From positions 682,001 through 746,000 of the forward strand of contig JAXLQP010000003.1 in NCBI GenBank assembly GCA_046331565.1: a DNA stretch of 64,000 bases, in the 5' to 3' direction. Below are positions 44,835 to 53,864 of this stretch, piece by piece (position 1 is the stretch's first letter; each line of letters begins with the position of its first letter). The DNA comes from DASRDU01 sp046331565 (GTDB lineage Bacteria > Acidobacteriota > Blastocatellia > RBC074). The translations under genes were made by a program, and so were the position numbers. The notes under the pieces are model-generated. The model ran no database searches. It was given only the letters and a program-made list of their open reading frames with translations, and was not told the DNA's origin.

Positions 44835-45395
44835 TCATGACGATTGTTCACTGAGGCATTCCAGAATGCATTTCTGAAGATGTTCGCGGGTGCGGTGCAT
44901 TCTGATTCTCAATGCGTTGACGGCAATCCCTGTCTGCCTGGCCAGTTTTTTGCGGAAGTCAATTCTGGCTTTCTTTTCCTGCTGATAATAGGCGATCACC
45001 AGTTTCTGATTGTTCGGCGTCAGTGTCTTCAGGCACTTCTCAAGGCATTCGTAAGACTGCTCCTCCTCTCTGGCCGTGTCCTGCTCTGACAAAAGCGTCC
45101 TGGGCAGCGGAACAGGCTGTCGTTTCACATATTCGAGGTGCAGATGATGAGCCACCGTCAGAAGGTAGGCCACAGGATCGCCGGTGAAGGAATCAATCAT
45201 GGCGGGCAGGCGACCAATCACGCGGTCAATCGTTTCGTCAGCCAGATCCTCTGAACACGCGCAGCCCCGCCTGACAAACAGCGCAATCAGACGGCGGCGA
45301 ATGGCCTCATAGCTGTTTCCCGCTGAGTCGGGATCAGGGGCAATCCACTTCAGAAAAAGATTGAGGGAATCTTCAGTCAGTTCACGGTTATTCAT
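44835..45395 (-). CDS. ECF-type RNA polymerase sigma factor
   Basis: 186 residues from ATG 45395. Region 2 spans about 30-95 (RRRLIALFVRRGCACSEDLADETIDRVI, DPVAYLLTVAHHLHLEYVK), and region 4 about 120-180 (LTPNNQKLVIAYYQQEKKARIDFRKKLARQTGIAVNALRIRMHR split by a basic turn). No Shine-Dalgarno at 45395; an in-frame TTG at 45476 gives a longer but less likely form. It sits upstream of the anti-sigma/CHAT gene and so forms a two-gene regulatory unit. A TATAAT-like box lies in the AT-rich stretch near 45450. Confidence 0.85.
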   Translation of the reverse strand: MNNRELTEDSLNLFLKWIAPDPDSAGNSYEAIRRRLIALFVRRGCACSEDLADETIDRVIGRLPAMIDSFTGDPVAYLLTVAHHLHLEYVKRQPVPLPRTLLSEQDTAREEEQSYECLEKCLKTLTPNNQKLVIAYYQQEKKARIDFRKKLARQTGIAVNALRIRMHRTREHLQKCILECLSEQSS

Positions 45396-45974
45396 AGTCA
45401 GGGGCACGACTTGATTTCGTTTATGTTCGTGAAGCGTGAAGGGCGGGGAGATTATAAATATAAACCTGTCTTTCAAACAGGCAGGATTGACAATCTGACA
45501 GCCAGCCTCAGGATTCGGCTCCGGCGGAATTTGAGCGCCCGCTGAAAAAAAATTCTGCCGGACATGAAATGTTTTGCCTCTCAGACGCTTATATCAGTGA
45601 AAAAGCAAAAAAACAGAATCCCGATACCTGAGCAGCGATACACCATCACGAACAGCACTGATTTGCTCAGGCACAGGCGGGCCTGTTCTCTGTGGAAAGC
45701 CCCATGAACCGGTTTGATGAGCACCGGAATCAGAGAGTCTTACAGCCAGTTACCGCTGAATCATGAAACCTGCCCGCAGTGGCACGGCAGACAGGTCGGC
45801 AGGTATTCAGTCGGACATGACGGCTTCATTCAGGGACAAAGCGAAGCAGCGGTGATTCAGCACAGCCCGTCAGCACGCCGGAATCACAAGCGTCCTCAGC
45901 CCCTGCACCAGCCCCGTAAAGGACGACCAGTTCACACTGCCAGCAATCAGCAGCAGTCGAAAGCCGCCAGGCAA

Positions 45975-46055
45975 AGAGTTCGCTTTCGCTCGCCCGGCTG
46001 GCAGCAACTTTATCGCGGCAATCTGCCGGATGATTCAGTCATCACTGGCATCGCC
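45975..46055 (+). pseudogene. Remnant of the SBBP-protein C-terminal domain
   Basis: Translated in frame, this stretch reads RVRFRSPGWQQLYRGNLPDD and then SVITGIA. It aligns without gaps to RVCFRSPDWWQLYPGNIPNG and SVIVGGA near the end of the intact SBBP protein (53295-53380). The similarity stops on both sides. Probably the leftover of a deleted paralogue. Confidence 0.6.
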
Positions 46056-46221
46056 CGCAAAAGTTTCCTGTCACCTGGACTTCAGCCGTCCCCGAAAACT
46101 GAGCAGAAAAAAAGTTTCACCTGACGTGAAATGTTTCGTCGCATTTCAATACCTGTTACTGAACGATTCATTCAGCAGCCGCAGTAATCGCTGATGACCT
46201 GCTCTGCCCTGCGGCGTGTAA

Positions 46222-46260
46222 GCAGGCCTTGTCTGTAACTGTTCGTCCAGAGTCAAGGAG
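46222..46260 (+). repeat. 39-bp leader repeat, copy 1 (before the lipase gene)
   Basis: Identical over 39 bp to 50877-50915 (starts GCAGGCCTTGTCTGTAACTG, ends with the Shine-Dalgarno AAGGAG). It ends eight bases before the lipase start codon. Confidence 0.85.
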
Positions 46261-46268
46261 GATAGCAA

Positions 46269-47105
46269 ATGAAATCCAAAGTAACTGCCTCAAAGCCTTT
46301 TGATCGTGACTTTGCAATTAATGTCCTTTACAAGGCAGTCAGATCCGCCAGTCTGATCTCCAGCAATCCTCCGGGGGAGCCTGATTTACCCGATGGATAC
46401 CGCCTGGTCGGCAAGATTCAGGCCAGCCGGGAAGAGCCTCTGCTGGCCGTGACTGAAAGAGAAGTGGCACAGCAGGCCCCGCATCAGCAGGCGATGGCTG
46501 ATGCGGTCCTGGCTGAAAGCCGCATTATGGGTCTGGTCGCCCTGAATGCTGATCAGCACGCAGCCATCGTGGCTTTTCACGGAACCGGAAACATCCAGGA
46601 GTGGCTCGGTAATATTGATGCGATCCCCGTATCTTTTCCTCATGATAACGACGCAGGTCTGGTTCATTCCGGTTTTCTGCTCATCTATGAATATTTCCGC
46701 AAGAGCATATTCACGCTGCTTAAAGGTGAGGGTCAGAGCGCGCAACGCGTGATCGTAACTGGTCACAGTCTGGGCGGCGCGCTGACAGAACTATGTTGTT
46801 ATGACATCGCCAGAAATGCCGGGTTGAACTACCAGCCGGAAATGTGGAGTTTCGCCGGGCCGCGGGCTGGCGGGCCGGTATTTGCTGGCCACTTCGATCA
46901 GGCGGTCAGCACCTGCTACCGCATCGTCAACCACATGGACTTCGTCCCGCAACTTCCACTACCGCCGCTGTACAAACACGTTGGCAAAGAGGTGAAAGTC
47001 AACGGGGGGTTCAAATGGCATGACATCGGTTACGCCCACAAGCTGGAAACCTACAAGGTGGGGCTGGAAAAGCTTCAGGAACCTTCAGCAGTAACTGACT
47101 TTTGA
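46269..47105 (+). CDS. Class 3 lipase (alpha/beta hydrolase)
   Basis: 278 residues. The nucleophile elbow GHSLGG places Ser167. The oxyanion strand is AIVAFHGTGN (99-108), with probable Asp224 (NHMDFVPQLP) and His257 (DIGYAHKLETY). The fit to PF01764 is good. There is no signal peptide, although class 3 lipases usually act on external lipids; it may stay in the cytosol or leave by a non-Sec route. AAGGAG in the shared leader precedes ATG 46269. First gene of the rightward cluster. Confidence 0.85.
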   Translation: MKSKVTASKPFDRDFAINVLYKAVRSASLISSNPPGEPDLPDGYRLVGKIQASREEPLLAVTEREVAQQAPHQQAMADAVLAESRIMGLVALNADQHAAIVAFHGTGNIQEWLGNIDAIPVSFPHDNDAGLVHSGFLLIYEYFRKSIFTLLKGEGQSAQRVIVTGHSLGGALTELCCYDIARNAGLNYQPEMWSFAGPRAGGPVFAGHFDQAVSTCYRIVNHMDFVPQLPLPPLYKHVGKEVKVNGGFKWHDIGYAHKLETYKVGLEKLQEPSAVTDF

Positions 47106-47234
47106 TGCTGACAATAATCTCGCTGATTACTGAGCAACCAGCGATCAGGCACAGGTTCTCATTAACTATCACGATGACGATTATCTGCGTGCCAGTCTCA
47201 GTTTGTCCTGTTTAGCGCGAAAGGAAATTTTATT

Positions 47235-47435
47235 GTGACCAGAAGCAGGAAAGAGCGACCTCAGGAAGAGCACCTGAACAAAGCTGCTGAACGCCTTCGG
47301 CAATTCGAAAGATCCCGCCTTCCACAAAATGAGGAATCGGAATCTGACCCCCAGTCTGTCACACCAGAACAGGATCTCCCGGAGTCGTTATCAAATCAGA
47401 AAGGAGGGTCCTCAGATGAAAGGGCCGAAAGATGA
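47235..47435 (+). CDS. Small hydrophilic hypothetical protein
   Basis: 66 residues from GTG 47235, with AAAGGA nine bases upstream. Highly charged (SRKERPQEEHLNKAAERLRQ) with no hydrophobic core, so probably disordered or helical. Its end overlaps the start of the Asp-box propeller gene by 20 bases, which suggests translational coupling. No family recognised. Confidence 0.5.
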   Translation: MTRSRKERPQEEHLNKAAERLRQFERSRLPQNEESESDPQSVTPEQDLPESLSNQKGGSSDERAER

Positions 47436-49971
47436 AAATATTGATCAGCCTGTCGCGGGTGGCGTCCGCGGAGCGAAACCCAAAGGTATCAGACCACCGG
47501 GGGGAAAAGCCCTTCAACGATTGGCCTTGTTCAATAGCGCGCGCGGGCTGGTCAAAGCTGACACGAATCAACCGGCTGACGCGCTCCTGCGAAAAACGAC
47601 CAAAGGCAACAAGGCAAAGAAAGCCCGCGAGCTGATGCAATTCGCCCAGGCTTACATTGATGCGGCAATGGAATTGCGTGCTGACTTGCAACAAGCGCCG
47701 GGCCAACTCGGCCCGCCAGCAGGAACGGGACCTCAATGGCGATTTCTCGGCCCCACCATGATCCTCAATGGGCAAACTTACGGCGACAGCCGTGTGACTG
47801 TTTCAGGACGTGTCGCCGCTATTGCGATTGATCCTTCCAACTCCAGTCACTTGTTGTGCGGCTCTGCAGGTGGCGGAGTTTGGGAAAGCAGGGATCGCGG
47901 CGCGACATGGACACCGCGCACGGACTATATGCCAACGCTGACCGTCGGTGCGCTGGCCTTCAACCCGGCCTCACCCGGCATTGTGTACTGTGGTACAGGT
48001 GAAGGTAATTTCTACTCCCATCTAGGAGCGGGAGTGCTGCGCTCAAATGATGGCGGAACGACCTGGGCGGTTCTGGCTTCTTCGCCTTTCGTTGGTCAGG
48101 GCTTTTTTGATCTCCTGGTTGATCGTGCAAACAGTAATCATTTGCTGGCCGCAACCACCGGTGGCATTTACGTGTCCAACGACGGCGGGGCGAGCTGGAT
48201 ACAAAGTCGCACCAGTCGTTGCTGGGATCTGAGCATGCACTCGGCAGGCGGAGCCAATGCTGAGATTCTTGCGGCCTGCACGGACGGCCTCTATCGTTCC
48301 ACGAACGGCGGTACAAGCTGGGTCAAAGTACCCCTGCCCGGTGCACCAGAAACATTCGAACGCCTGGCTGTGGATATTTCACGTTCGAACCCTGCTGTGG
48401 CTTACGCCTTTGGCGCAGGGGATCCAAGGATTCCGATCCCCGGCGATGCCACTCATAAAATGCCCACGCCTTACCTTTGGCGACGCACAACTGCGGGCGG
48501 AGCATTCACGGCTGTTCCACTGCCAGCAAAAGTGATAACAACACAATCCAGGTATGACTGGTTTCTGGCTGTTTCCCCCGATACGGATGCACAAATTTAT
48601 CTGGGCGCAATCGAAGCATATCGGGGAACACTCACTGGCACGACCTGGAACTGGGTGATGATCTCCAACAAGGATGGTGACGACATCCATCCTGACCAGC
48701 ACGCAATTGCAATTGACCCCGCGAATGCCAACATCATCTATGTTGGTAATGATGGAGGATTGTTCACTTCACCTGATCGGGGGACGAGTTGGAAGTCGCT
48801 TAACAATGGCCTGGGAATTACCGAACTCGAATATATCGCCCAGGATTATGGCTCATCCCGCTGGCTGATGGGAGGCACGCAGGACAACGGTTCCATCCGT
48901 TATACCGGCGGTCGGAACTGGGATCACATTGCAGATGGTGATGGTGGTGATTGCGGTGTCAATCGAGATGATCCCAACACTGTTTTCCATTCCTTCTATA
49001 ACATGGGCCTGGAACGATCCACTGTCAGAGGCAACTTTGGCTCTTTCAACTGGATCGGCCCAAACACACCAGAGGGATATAAATGCCTTTTCTATCCGCC
49101 AATGGAGGTGAATAACAGCACAGTCGCGCAAGCCGGGCAAAGCGTTTTCGTTTCGCGTAATAACGGCAGTAACTGGACAGAAATCGCCTTGCCTGCCAGT
49201 CAGGTGGCCAGCGCCATGTACATTCCGAATCCAGACACCGTCTTCATTGGCACGATACTGGGAAAACTTTACCGCCTCATCTGGTCGGGAGCCGCCTGGT
49301 CAGCCGCTACAGAACTGCCCAGTCCGCGCCCGGGTGCCTGGATCAGCGATATCTTTGTTGATGCAGGCAATCTCAATCAAATCTGGATTACTTCTACGAT
49401 GACAGGCGGGGGACGCGTCTTTCGTACCGATAATGGCGGTGGTTCATGGAAGGACAGATCCGCGGGATTACCCAGCCTGCCGATGAATGCCGTAGAAGTT
49501 GATCCTGCGAACAGCAATCGGGTGTGGGTGGCAGCCGACCTTGGAGTCTATCAATCGCTGGATGGCGGCGCGACTTGGGCCTCCTTCTCAAATGGATTGC
49601 CGAACGCACTCGTGGCCGATTTACTTTTCCATCCACACGCGCGTGTGTTGCGCGCCGCTCTGAGAAATCGCGGGGTATGGGAGATTCCGGCAGATGGCTG
49701 GCTTGTGAATCCCGTTTGTGGTGTGCAGTGGACTGATTCGCTGCCCTCCGGGGCAAGCCACCAATGGGCTACCCATAACTGGCCTGCCACCTGGCATGTA
49801 ATCTGGACGGTGATGCCGACCACGCTACAGCAGGGCGGGCCTCAGGTCACCTGGAATGTACAGGTCGAACGCACCTCAGCCGAGTACGTCACGTACTGGA
49901 TTACCATCACGAACCTGACTGCAAGTCAGATAAACTTCGAAGGAAGATATGCCATCCTCAGCAGATATTAA
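47416..49971 (+). CDS. Asp-box (BNR/sortilin-like) beta-propeller protein
   Basis: 851 residues from ATG 47416, chosen for the perfect AAGGAGGG Shine-Dalgarno. After a basic N-terminus there are many Asp-box repeats of the S-x-D-x-G-x-T-W kind: SRDRGATWTP, SNDGGTTWAV, SNDGGASWIQ, STNGGTSWVK, SPDRGTSWKS, TDNGGGSWKD, SLDGGATWAS. The C-terminal 90 residues (VCGVQWTDSLPSGASHQW to FEGRYAILSRY) are a separate beta domain that recurs as the next gene. No signal peptide is visible. Enzyme activity cannot be assumed; a glycan-binding or sialidase-like fold is likely. Confidence 0.82.
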   Translation: MKGPKDENIDQPVAGGVRGAKPKGIRPPGGKALQRLALFNSARGLVKADTNQPADALLRKTTKGNKAKKARELMQFAQAYIDAAMELRADLQQAPGQLGPPAGTGPQWRFLGPTMILNGQTYGDSRVTVSGRVAAIAIDPSNSSHLLCGSAGGGVWESRDRGATWTPRTDYMPTLTVGALAFNPASPGIVYCGTGEGNFYSHLGAGVLRSNDGGTTWAVLASSPFVGQGFFDLLVDRANSNHLLAATTGGIYVSNDGGASWIQSRTSRCWDLSMHSAGGANAEILAACTDGLYRSTNGGTSWVKVPLPGAPETFERLAVDISRSNPAVAYAFGAGDPRIPIPGDATHKMPTPYLWRRTTAGGAFTAVPLPAKVITTQSRYDWFLAVSPDTDAQIYLGAIEAYRGTLTGTTWNWVMISNKDGDDIHPDQHAIAIDPANANIIYVGNDGGLFTSPDRGTSWKSLNNGLGITELEYIAQDYGSSRWLMGGTQDNGSIRYTGGRNWDHIADGDGGDCGVNRDDPNTVFHSFYNMGLERSTVRGNFGSFNWIGPNTPEGYKCLFYPPMEVNNSTVAQAGQSVFVSRNNGSNWTEIALPASQVASAMYIPNPDTVFIGTILGKLYRLIWSGAAWSAATELPSPRPGAWISDIFVDAGNLNQIWITSTMTGGGRVFRTDNGGGSWKDRSAGLPSLPMNAVEVDPANSNRVWVAADLGVYQSLDGGATWASFSNGLPNALVADLLFHPHARVLRAALRNRGVWEIPADGWLVNPVCGVQWTDSLPSGASHQWATHNWPATWHVIWTVMPTTLQQGGPQVTWNVQVERTSAEYVTYWITITNLTASQINFEGRYAILSRY

Positions 49972-49991
49972 GCTGATTACAGGAGAAATTC

Positions 49992-50249
49992 ATGACAACC
50001 TCAGTTCAGTTTACCGGCACACTTGCACCTAACCAGACCAATCGCTGGACTACTTCCGGCTGGCCAGCCAACCTCCATATCATCTGGTATATGGTGCCAG
50101 TATCCTCGAAGGTTGGAGTCCCTCAGATAACCTGGGAAGTTGCTGTCGGACGAACGATCCCCAACCAGTGCACATACTGGATCACAGTCAAAAATCTGAC
50201 CGGCGTAATGGTCACTTTTGAAGGCCGCTATGCCATTCTCAACAGCTAA
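49992..50249 (+). CDS. Stand-alone copy of the propeller C-terminal domain
   Basis: 85 residues starting MTTSVQFTGTLAPNQTNRW behind AGGAGA. It aligns over its full length to the last domain of the preceding propeller protein: PQITWEVAVGRT with PQVTWNVQVERT, CTYWITVKNLT with VTYWITITNLT, and FEGRYAILNS with FEGRYAILSR. Predicted all-beta. It starts 20 bp after the propeller stop. No signal peptide. Function unknown; it could assemble with the propeller protein or mimic its tail. Confidence 0.75.
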   Translation: MTTSVQFTGTLAPNQTNRWTTSGWPANLHIIWYMVPVSSKVGVPQITWEVAVGRTIPNQCTYWITVKNLTGVMVTFEGRYAILNS

Positions 50250-50259
50250 GGAGGGACAC

Positions 50260-50514
50260 ATGCGCATTGTCATCGAAATCGAAGGAGTCCTGCAACAACC
50301 CTTAGTCACAGTCACGCTGTCTGCCGCTTCGCCGCAAATGCCCGGTGCGGTTCAGCTATTTTCAAGCGATACAATAGACGCAGGGCAGGCCCCGGCCTCG
50401 CTGGAAAATACTGTAACCAGCAACAGCAATGCCAGTGCTGATACTGCAATGTCAATGGCCGCTCAACCAGGTAAAAGATCTGCCGGAGCAGCCCCTGACA
50501 TTGCCACAACCTGA
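50260..50514 (+). CDS. Small hypothetical protein
   Basis: 84 residues from ATG 50260, directly after a strong AAGGAGGG. N-terminal beta strands (RIVIEIEGVLQQPLVTVTLS) precede a Ser/Ala-rich, probably disordered tail. It lies 10 bp after the stand-alone domain gene and is clearly in the same transcript. No family recognised. Confidence 0.6.
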   Translation: MRIVIEIEGVLQQPLVTVTLSAASPQMPGAVQLFSSDTIDAGQAPASLENTVTSNSNASADTAMSMAAQPGKRSAGAAPDIATT

Positions 50515-50523
50515 GGAACTGCC

Positions 50524-50772
50524 ATGTTTATTACCATAGAATTCTGGTCACCTCTTTGTGGGGTCATTATCGGCTTCCTCATCTGTCACATCAGTTCTAT
50601 ACAATTGCGGCGCGCAACCCTGATTGGGCTATGCTTCCTGTGTGGATTGGTTATCAACCTGCTAAACGATGAAGCCTGGACACTGGTGTTATTTGATGCC
50701 TTGTCTGCCGCCGTGTTTGCCGGGACAGTCAGGCTGCTGCAAATGTTGATGCGCAATGCCCGCCTGTCCTGA
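50524..50772 (+). CDS. Small membrane protein
   Basis: 82 residues with two or three hydrophobic helices (FWSPLCGVIIGFLICHIS, TLIGLCFLCGLVINLL, LVLFDALSAAVFAGTVRLL). GAGGAA is six bases before ATG 50524. It follows the previous gene by nine bases. No family recognised; possibly a small anchor or exporter component for the neighbouring signal-less proteins, by position only. Confidence 0.6.
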   Translation: MFITIEFWSPLCGVIIGFLICHISSIQLRRATLIGLCFLCGLVINLLNDEAWTLVLFDALSAAVFAGTVRLLQMLMRNARLS

Positions 50773-50876
50773 ATCAGGGCTACGGGCATTGTGGACAAGA
50801 AACTAACGGCGCCCTCAAAGAATTCTTTTATAAATCCGGCGAAAGTTGCAGATGTGATCTGAACGACTGACCATCG

Positions 50877-50915
50877 GCAGGCCTTGTCTGTAACTGTTCG
50901 TCCAGAGTCAAGGAG
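50877..50915 (+). repeat. 39-bp leader repeat, copy 2 (before the SBBP gene)
   Basis: Exact copy of 46222-46260, ending in the Shine-Dalgarno AAGGAG of the SBBP protein gene. The flanking sequences differ, so only the leader itself is conserved or duplicated. Confidence 0.85.
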
Positions 50916-50923
50916 AAGATTCG

Positions 50924-53728
50924 ATGAAAACCTCAGCCGTGATTGCAAAACACTCAGCCCGTCCGGGCCTGGCATTGATGCTGACTGTTCTGATCTTACT
51001 GTCTGTTTACCTGTGGCAGCGGTCAGCCGTTCATCATCAGCCAGGCCCGGTTATCGCTCAGTCAGCAGTTGCCAGTGCGCCAGCCCTGACCAAACCCGAT
51101 CAGGCGACGCAGACCAGAATCAAAGAAGCTTACGGCAGACTGCCGCTCAGCTTTGAAGCCAGTCAGGGGCAGACTGATCGTCAGGCCCGCTTCATCTCGC
51201 GCGGGCACGGTTACAGCCTTTTCCTCACACCTGGTGAAGCTGTTCTGTCACTGAATCGTCCGGCGGTTTCTCCTCCTCAAAAGCGTCCTCAGCCCCGGCG
51301 CAAACCGCAGCCCGAACGAAGTGAACAGAACGCCCGCGCCGTGCTGCGCATGAAATTGCAGGGCGCAGACCCCGCGCCGCAGATGACCGGCCTCGAACCG
51401 CAGCCGGGCCGCAGCAATTACTTCATCGGCAACGATCCGCAGCAGTGGCGCACCGATGTCGCGCATTACGCCAGGGTGCAGTACAGCAGTGTGTATCCGG
51501 GCATTGATCTGGTTTATTACGGCAATCAGCAGCAGCTTGAATACGATTTCATCGTGTCACCCGGCGCTGATCCGCACCGCATCCGGCTACAGTTTGACGG
51601 CCTCAGCCGGATGATCATTGACGCTGACGGCAGTCTGCGGCTGCGCACCGCGACAGGTGAAGTCAGGCAGCACAGGCCCGTCATTTATCAGGAAACCGCA
51701 GGCGTCAGGCAAAACATTGCGGGCCGCTACATCCAGACAGACAGTAATGAAGTCGGCTTTGCGGTTGAAAAGTATGACCCGGCGCTGCCGCTCGTGATTG
51801 ACCCGGTGCTGGTTTACTCAACTTATCTCGGCGGCAGCAGCGATGATAACGGGCCGCTCCCGTTCGGTGTCGGGATTGCAGTTGACGCGGCAGGCAATGC
51901 TTACGTGACCGGCTCGACCAACTCGACTGACTTTCCGACTGTCGCACCGATCCAGCCCGTCAATCACGGCTCCGGGATTTTTCAGACCGGAGACGCCTTT
52001 GTGGCGAAGCTCAACCCTGAAGGGACGGCGCTGATCTGGTCAACCTACCTCGGCGGCCTGGATGATGATATCGGGTTGAGCATTGCGGTGGATCGGAATG
52101 GTTCGGCTTATGTGACCGGCTTTACCAGTTCACGCGATTTCCCGACCCGCAACGCCATTCAGGGAGCTTATGGCGGCGGTGTGATTGATTGCTTTGTGAC
52201 GAAACTGAATGCCACTGGCAGCGCGCTGGTTTATTCAACCTATCTGGGCGGCAGCACCACGCTCAGCCCCAATGATGGCGATCAGCCCAATGGAATCGCG
52301 GTTGACGGCCAGGGCAATGCCTACATCGCCGGTTTTACGCAGGCCAGCGATTTTCCGGTCACGCCGGGCGCGTTTCAAACCACCTTTCACGTCGGCGTCT
52401 GCGATTTCGGCGATCCGCAGGCCTGCCCTGAAGCCTTCATTACCAAAATCAATGCGACAGGCACGGCGCTCGTTTACTCCACCTTGTACGGCGGCAGCGA
52501 TCTGGAGATTGCGTGGGGACTGGCCGTAGATGCGGGCGGCAGCGCCCTGATCGCCGGCTATACGGCTTCGACAGACCTGCCGACCAGAAATGCATTTCAG
52601 CCTGACAATGCCGGGGGTGGGCTGGACGGTTTTGTCGCCCGGCTCAATGCCGCCGGATCGAATCTGATTTACTCAACTTATCTTGGCGGCAGCGGCCCTG
52701 ACTCCGGCAACGGCATTGCAGTAGACAGCGCCAGCAATGCCTATATCGTCGGGACGACCTCCTCGCCTGACTTTCCGACCAGAAATGCCCTGCAACCGCA
52801 TTCAGGCGGTGGCAGCGGCGTGAACTTCTTCGAGGATGCCTTCATTACGAAGCTCAATCCGTCAGGCACGGCGCTGATCTGGTCAACCTATCTGGGCGGC
52901 AGCGGCGATGAGAGCGCCACCGGCGTCAGGGTTGACGCTGCCGGTCACGCTTATGTCACAGGGCAGACCACTTCATCTGACTTTCCGACCTTCCGCCCGG
53001 TGCAGGCCACTTACGGAGGCCCGCCGACCGGTTCCATCCCCGGTTCCTCAGGCGACGCTTTCGTCGTGAAACTGACCGCGAATGGCCGGGCGTTCATCTA
53101 TTCAACTTACCTCGGCGGCAGTCAGGATGAATGGGGCTTCTCAATTGGCCTTGACCGCTTCAATAACGCTTACGTCACCGGCTTCACCAGATCGCCCGAT
53201 TATCCGGTCACGCCGCAGGCCTTTCAGAAAACCGGCGCAACCAATAACGACAGCGATGCGATGATCTTCAGAATCGCAGACACGCCGAGCGGCCTGCGTG
53301 TCTGCTTCCGCTCACCCGACTGGTGGCAGCTTTATCCGGGCAACATCCCGAATGGCTCAGTCATCGTCGGCGGAGCGAATTACAACAACCCCGTCAGCAC
53401 CGATCAGACCACGACGATTCTGCTCGCCCTGCGCGGAGGCCGCAGCGCCGTGCAGCAGCTCAATCGCGGCTACGTCGCCGCACAGCTCGCCCTGCTTGCC
53501 GAAGGCAGCAACATCACTGCCCTCAACAGCCCGCTTGAACTGTCCGGCGCGCAGTTTCTGCCCGTCACACTTTCAAGCGGCATCACCCTGACAAGCGATT
53601 CCCCGCTGCGCGACCTGCTCGCGCAAGCGCGTTCAGCCATCACGGAAAACCGGACGGCAGATATGCTCGTGCTCGCGGCGATCTTCGATCAGCTTAACGG
53701 TGACGGGCTGAGCGGGCAATGCAGATAG
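50924..53728 (+). CDS. Secreted SBBP-repeat beta-propeller protein
   Basis: 934 residues. Signal-anchor-like N-terminus (LALMLTVLILLSVYLW). The 60-290 region is the domain common before SBBP repeats (GRLPLSFEASQGQTDRQARF, DLVYYGNQQQLEYDF). About eight SBBP repeats follow, each with VYSTYLGGSS-type and IAVDAAGNAYVTGSTNSTDF-type strands. The C-terminal 150 residues (from RVCFRSPDWWQLYPGNIPNG) form a separate domain of which a remnant exists at 45975-46055. It lacks the Pro-Thr tail of 31419-34541. Transcribed from a leader identical to that of the lipase gene. Likely surface-exposed. Confidence 0.87.
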   Translation: MKTSAVIAKHSARPGLALMLTVLILLSVYLWQRSAVHHQPGPVIAQSAVASAPALTKPDQATQTRIKEAYGRLPLSFEASQGQTDRQARFISRGHGYSLFLTPGEAVLSLNRPAVSPPQKRPQPRRKPQPERSEQNARAVLRMKLQGADPAPQMTGLEPQPGRSNYFIGNDPQQWRTDVAHYARVQYSSVYPGIDLVYYGNQQQLEYDFIVSPGADPHRIRLQFDGLSRMIIDADGSLRLRTATGEVRQHRPVIYQETAGVRQNIAGRYIQTDSNEVGFAVEKYDPALPLVIDPVLVYSTYLGGSSDDNGPLPFGVGIAVDAAGNAYVTGSTNSTDFPTVAPIQPVNHGSGIFQTGDAFVAKLNPEGTALIWSTYLGGLDDDIGLSIAVDRNGSAYVTGFTSSRDFPTRNAIQGAYGGGVIDCFVTKLNATGSALVYSTYLGGSTTLSPNDGDQPNGIAVDGQGNAYIAGFTQASDFPVTPGAFQTTFHVGVCDFGDPQACPEAFITKINATGTALVYSTLYGGSDLEIAWGLAVDAGGSALIAGYTASTDLPTRNAFQPDNAGGGLDGFVARLNAAGSNLIYSTYLGGSGPDSGNGIAVDSASNAYIVGTTSSPDFPTRNALQPHSGGGSGVNFFEDAFITKLNPSGTALIWSTYLGGSGDESATGVRVDAAGHAYVTGQTTSSDFPTFRPVQATYGGPPTGSIPGSSGDAFVVKLTANGRAFIYSTYLGGSQDEWGFSIGLDRFNNAYVTGFTRSPDYPVTPQAFQKTGATNNDSDAMIFRIADTPSGLRVCFRSPDWWQLYPGNIPNGSVIVGGANYNNPVSTDQTTTILLALRGGRSAVQQLNRGYVAAQLALLAEGSNITALNSPLELSGAQFLPVTLSSGITLTSDSPLRDLLAQARSAITENRTADMLVLAAIFDQLNGDGLSGQCR

Positions 53729-53864
53729 CTGCATTACAGGCAAAAGTAGAAACCCAGCTTTCAGGCAATTCGACAGGTCAGGCCAGAGTGTCACACATCC
53801 GGAATACGGAACCTTGCCTGTAGCCTGATTGGAAGACAATGTTTCTGAAAATAAGGAGGAATGC

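Larger units (their letters stand above)
45396..46268. other. Intergenic region with gene remnant and repeated TGAAATGTTT boxes
   Basis: It lies between the divergent sigma-factor and lipase genes. There are two similar 33-bp blocks near 45545-45580 and 46105-46140, each an A-tract followed by GACATGAAATGTTT or GACGTGAAATGTTT. A degenerate copy of a protein domain occurs at 45975-46055, and a 39-bp leader repeat at 46222-46260. The 136-codon frame at 45714-46124 has no Shine-Dalgarno and is not supported as a working gene. Confidence 0.55.

Noticed and set aside
45714..46124. 136-codon frame as a working gene
   Set aside because: No ribosome binding site, charged low-complexity composition, and it only carries a 27-codon remnant of a known domain.
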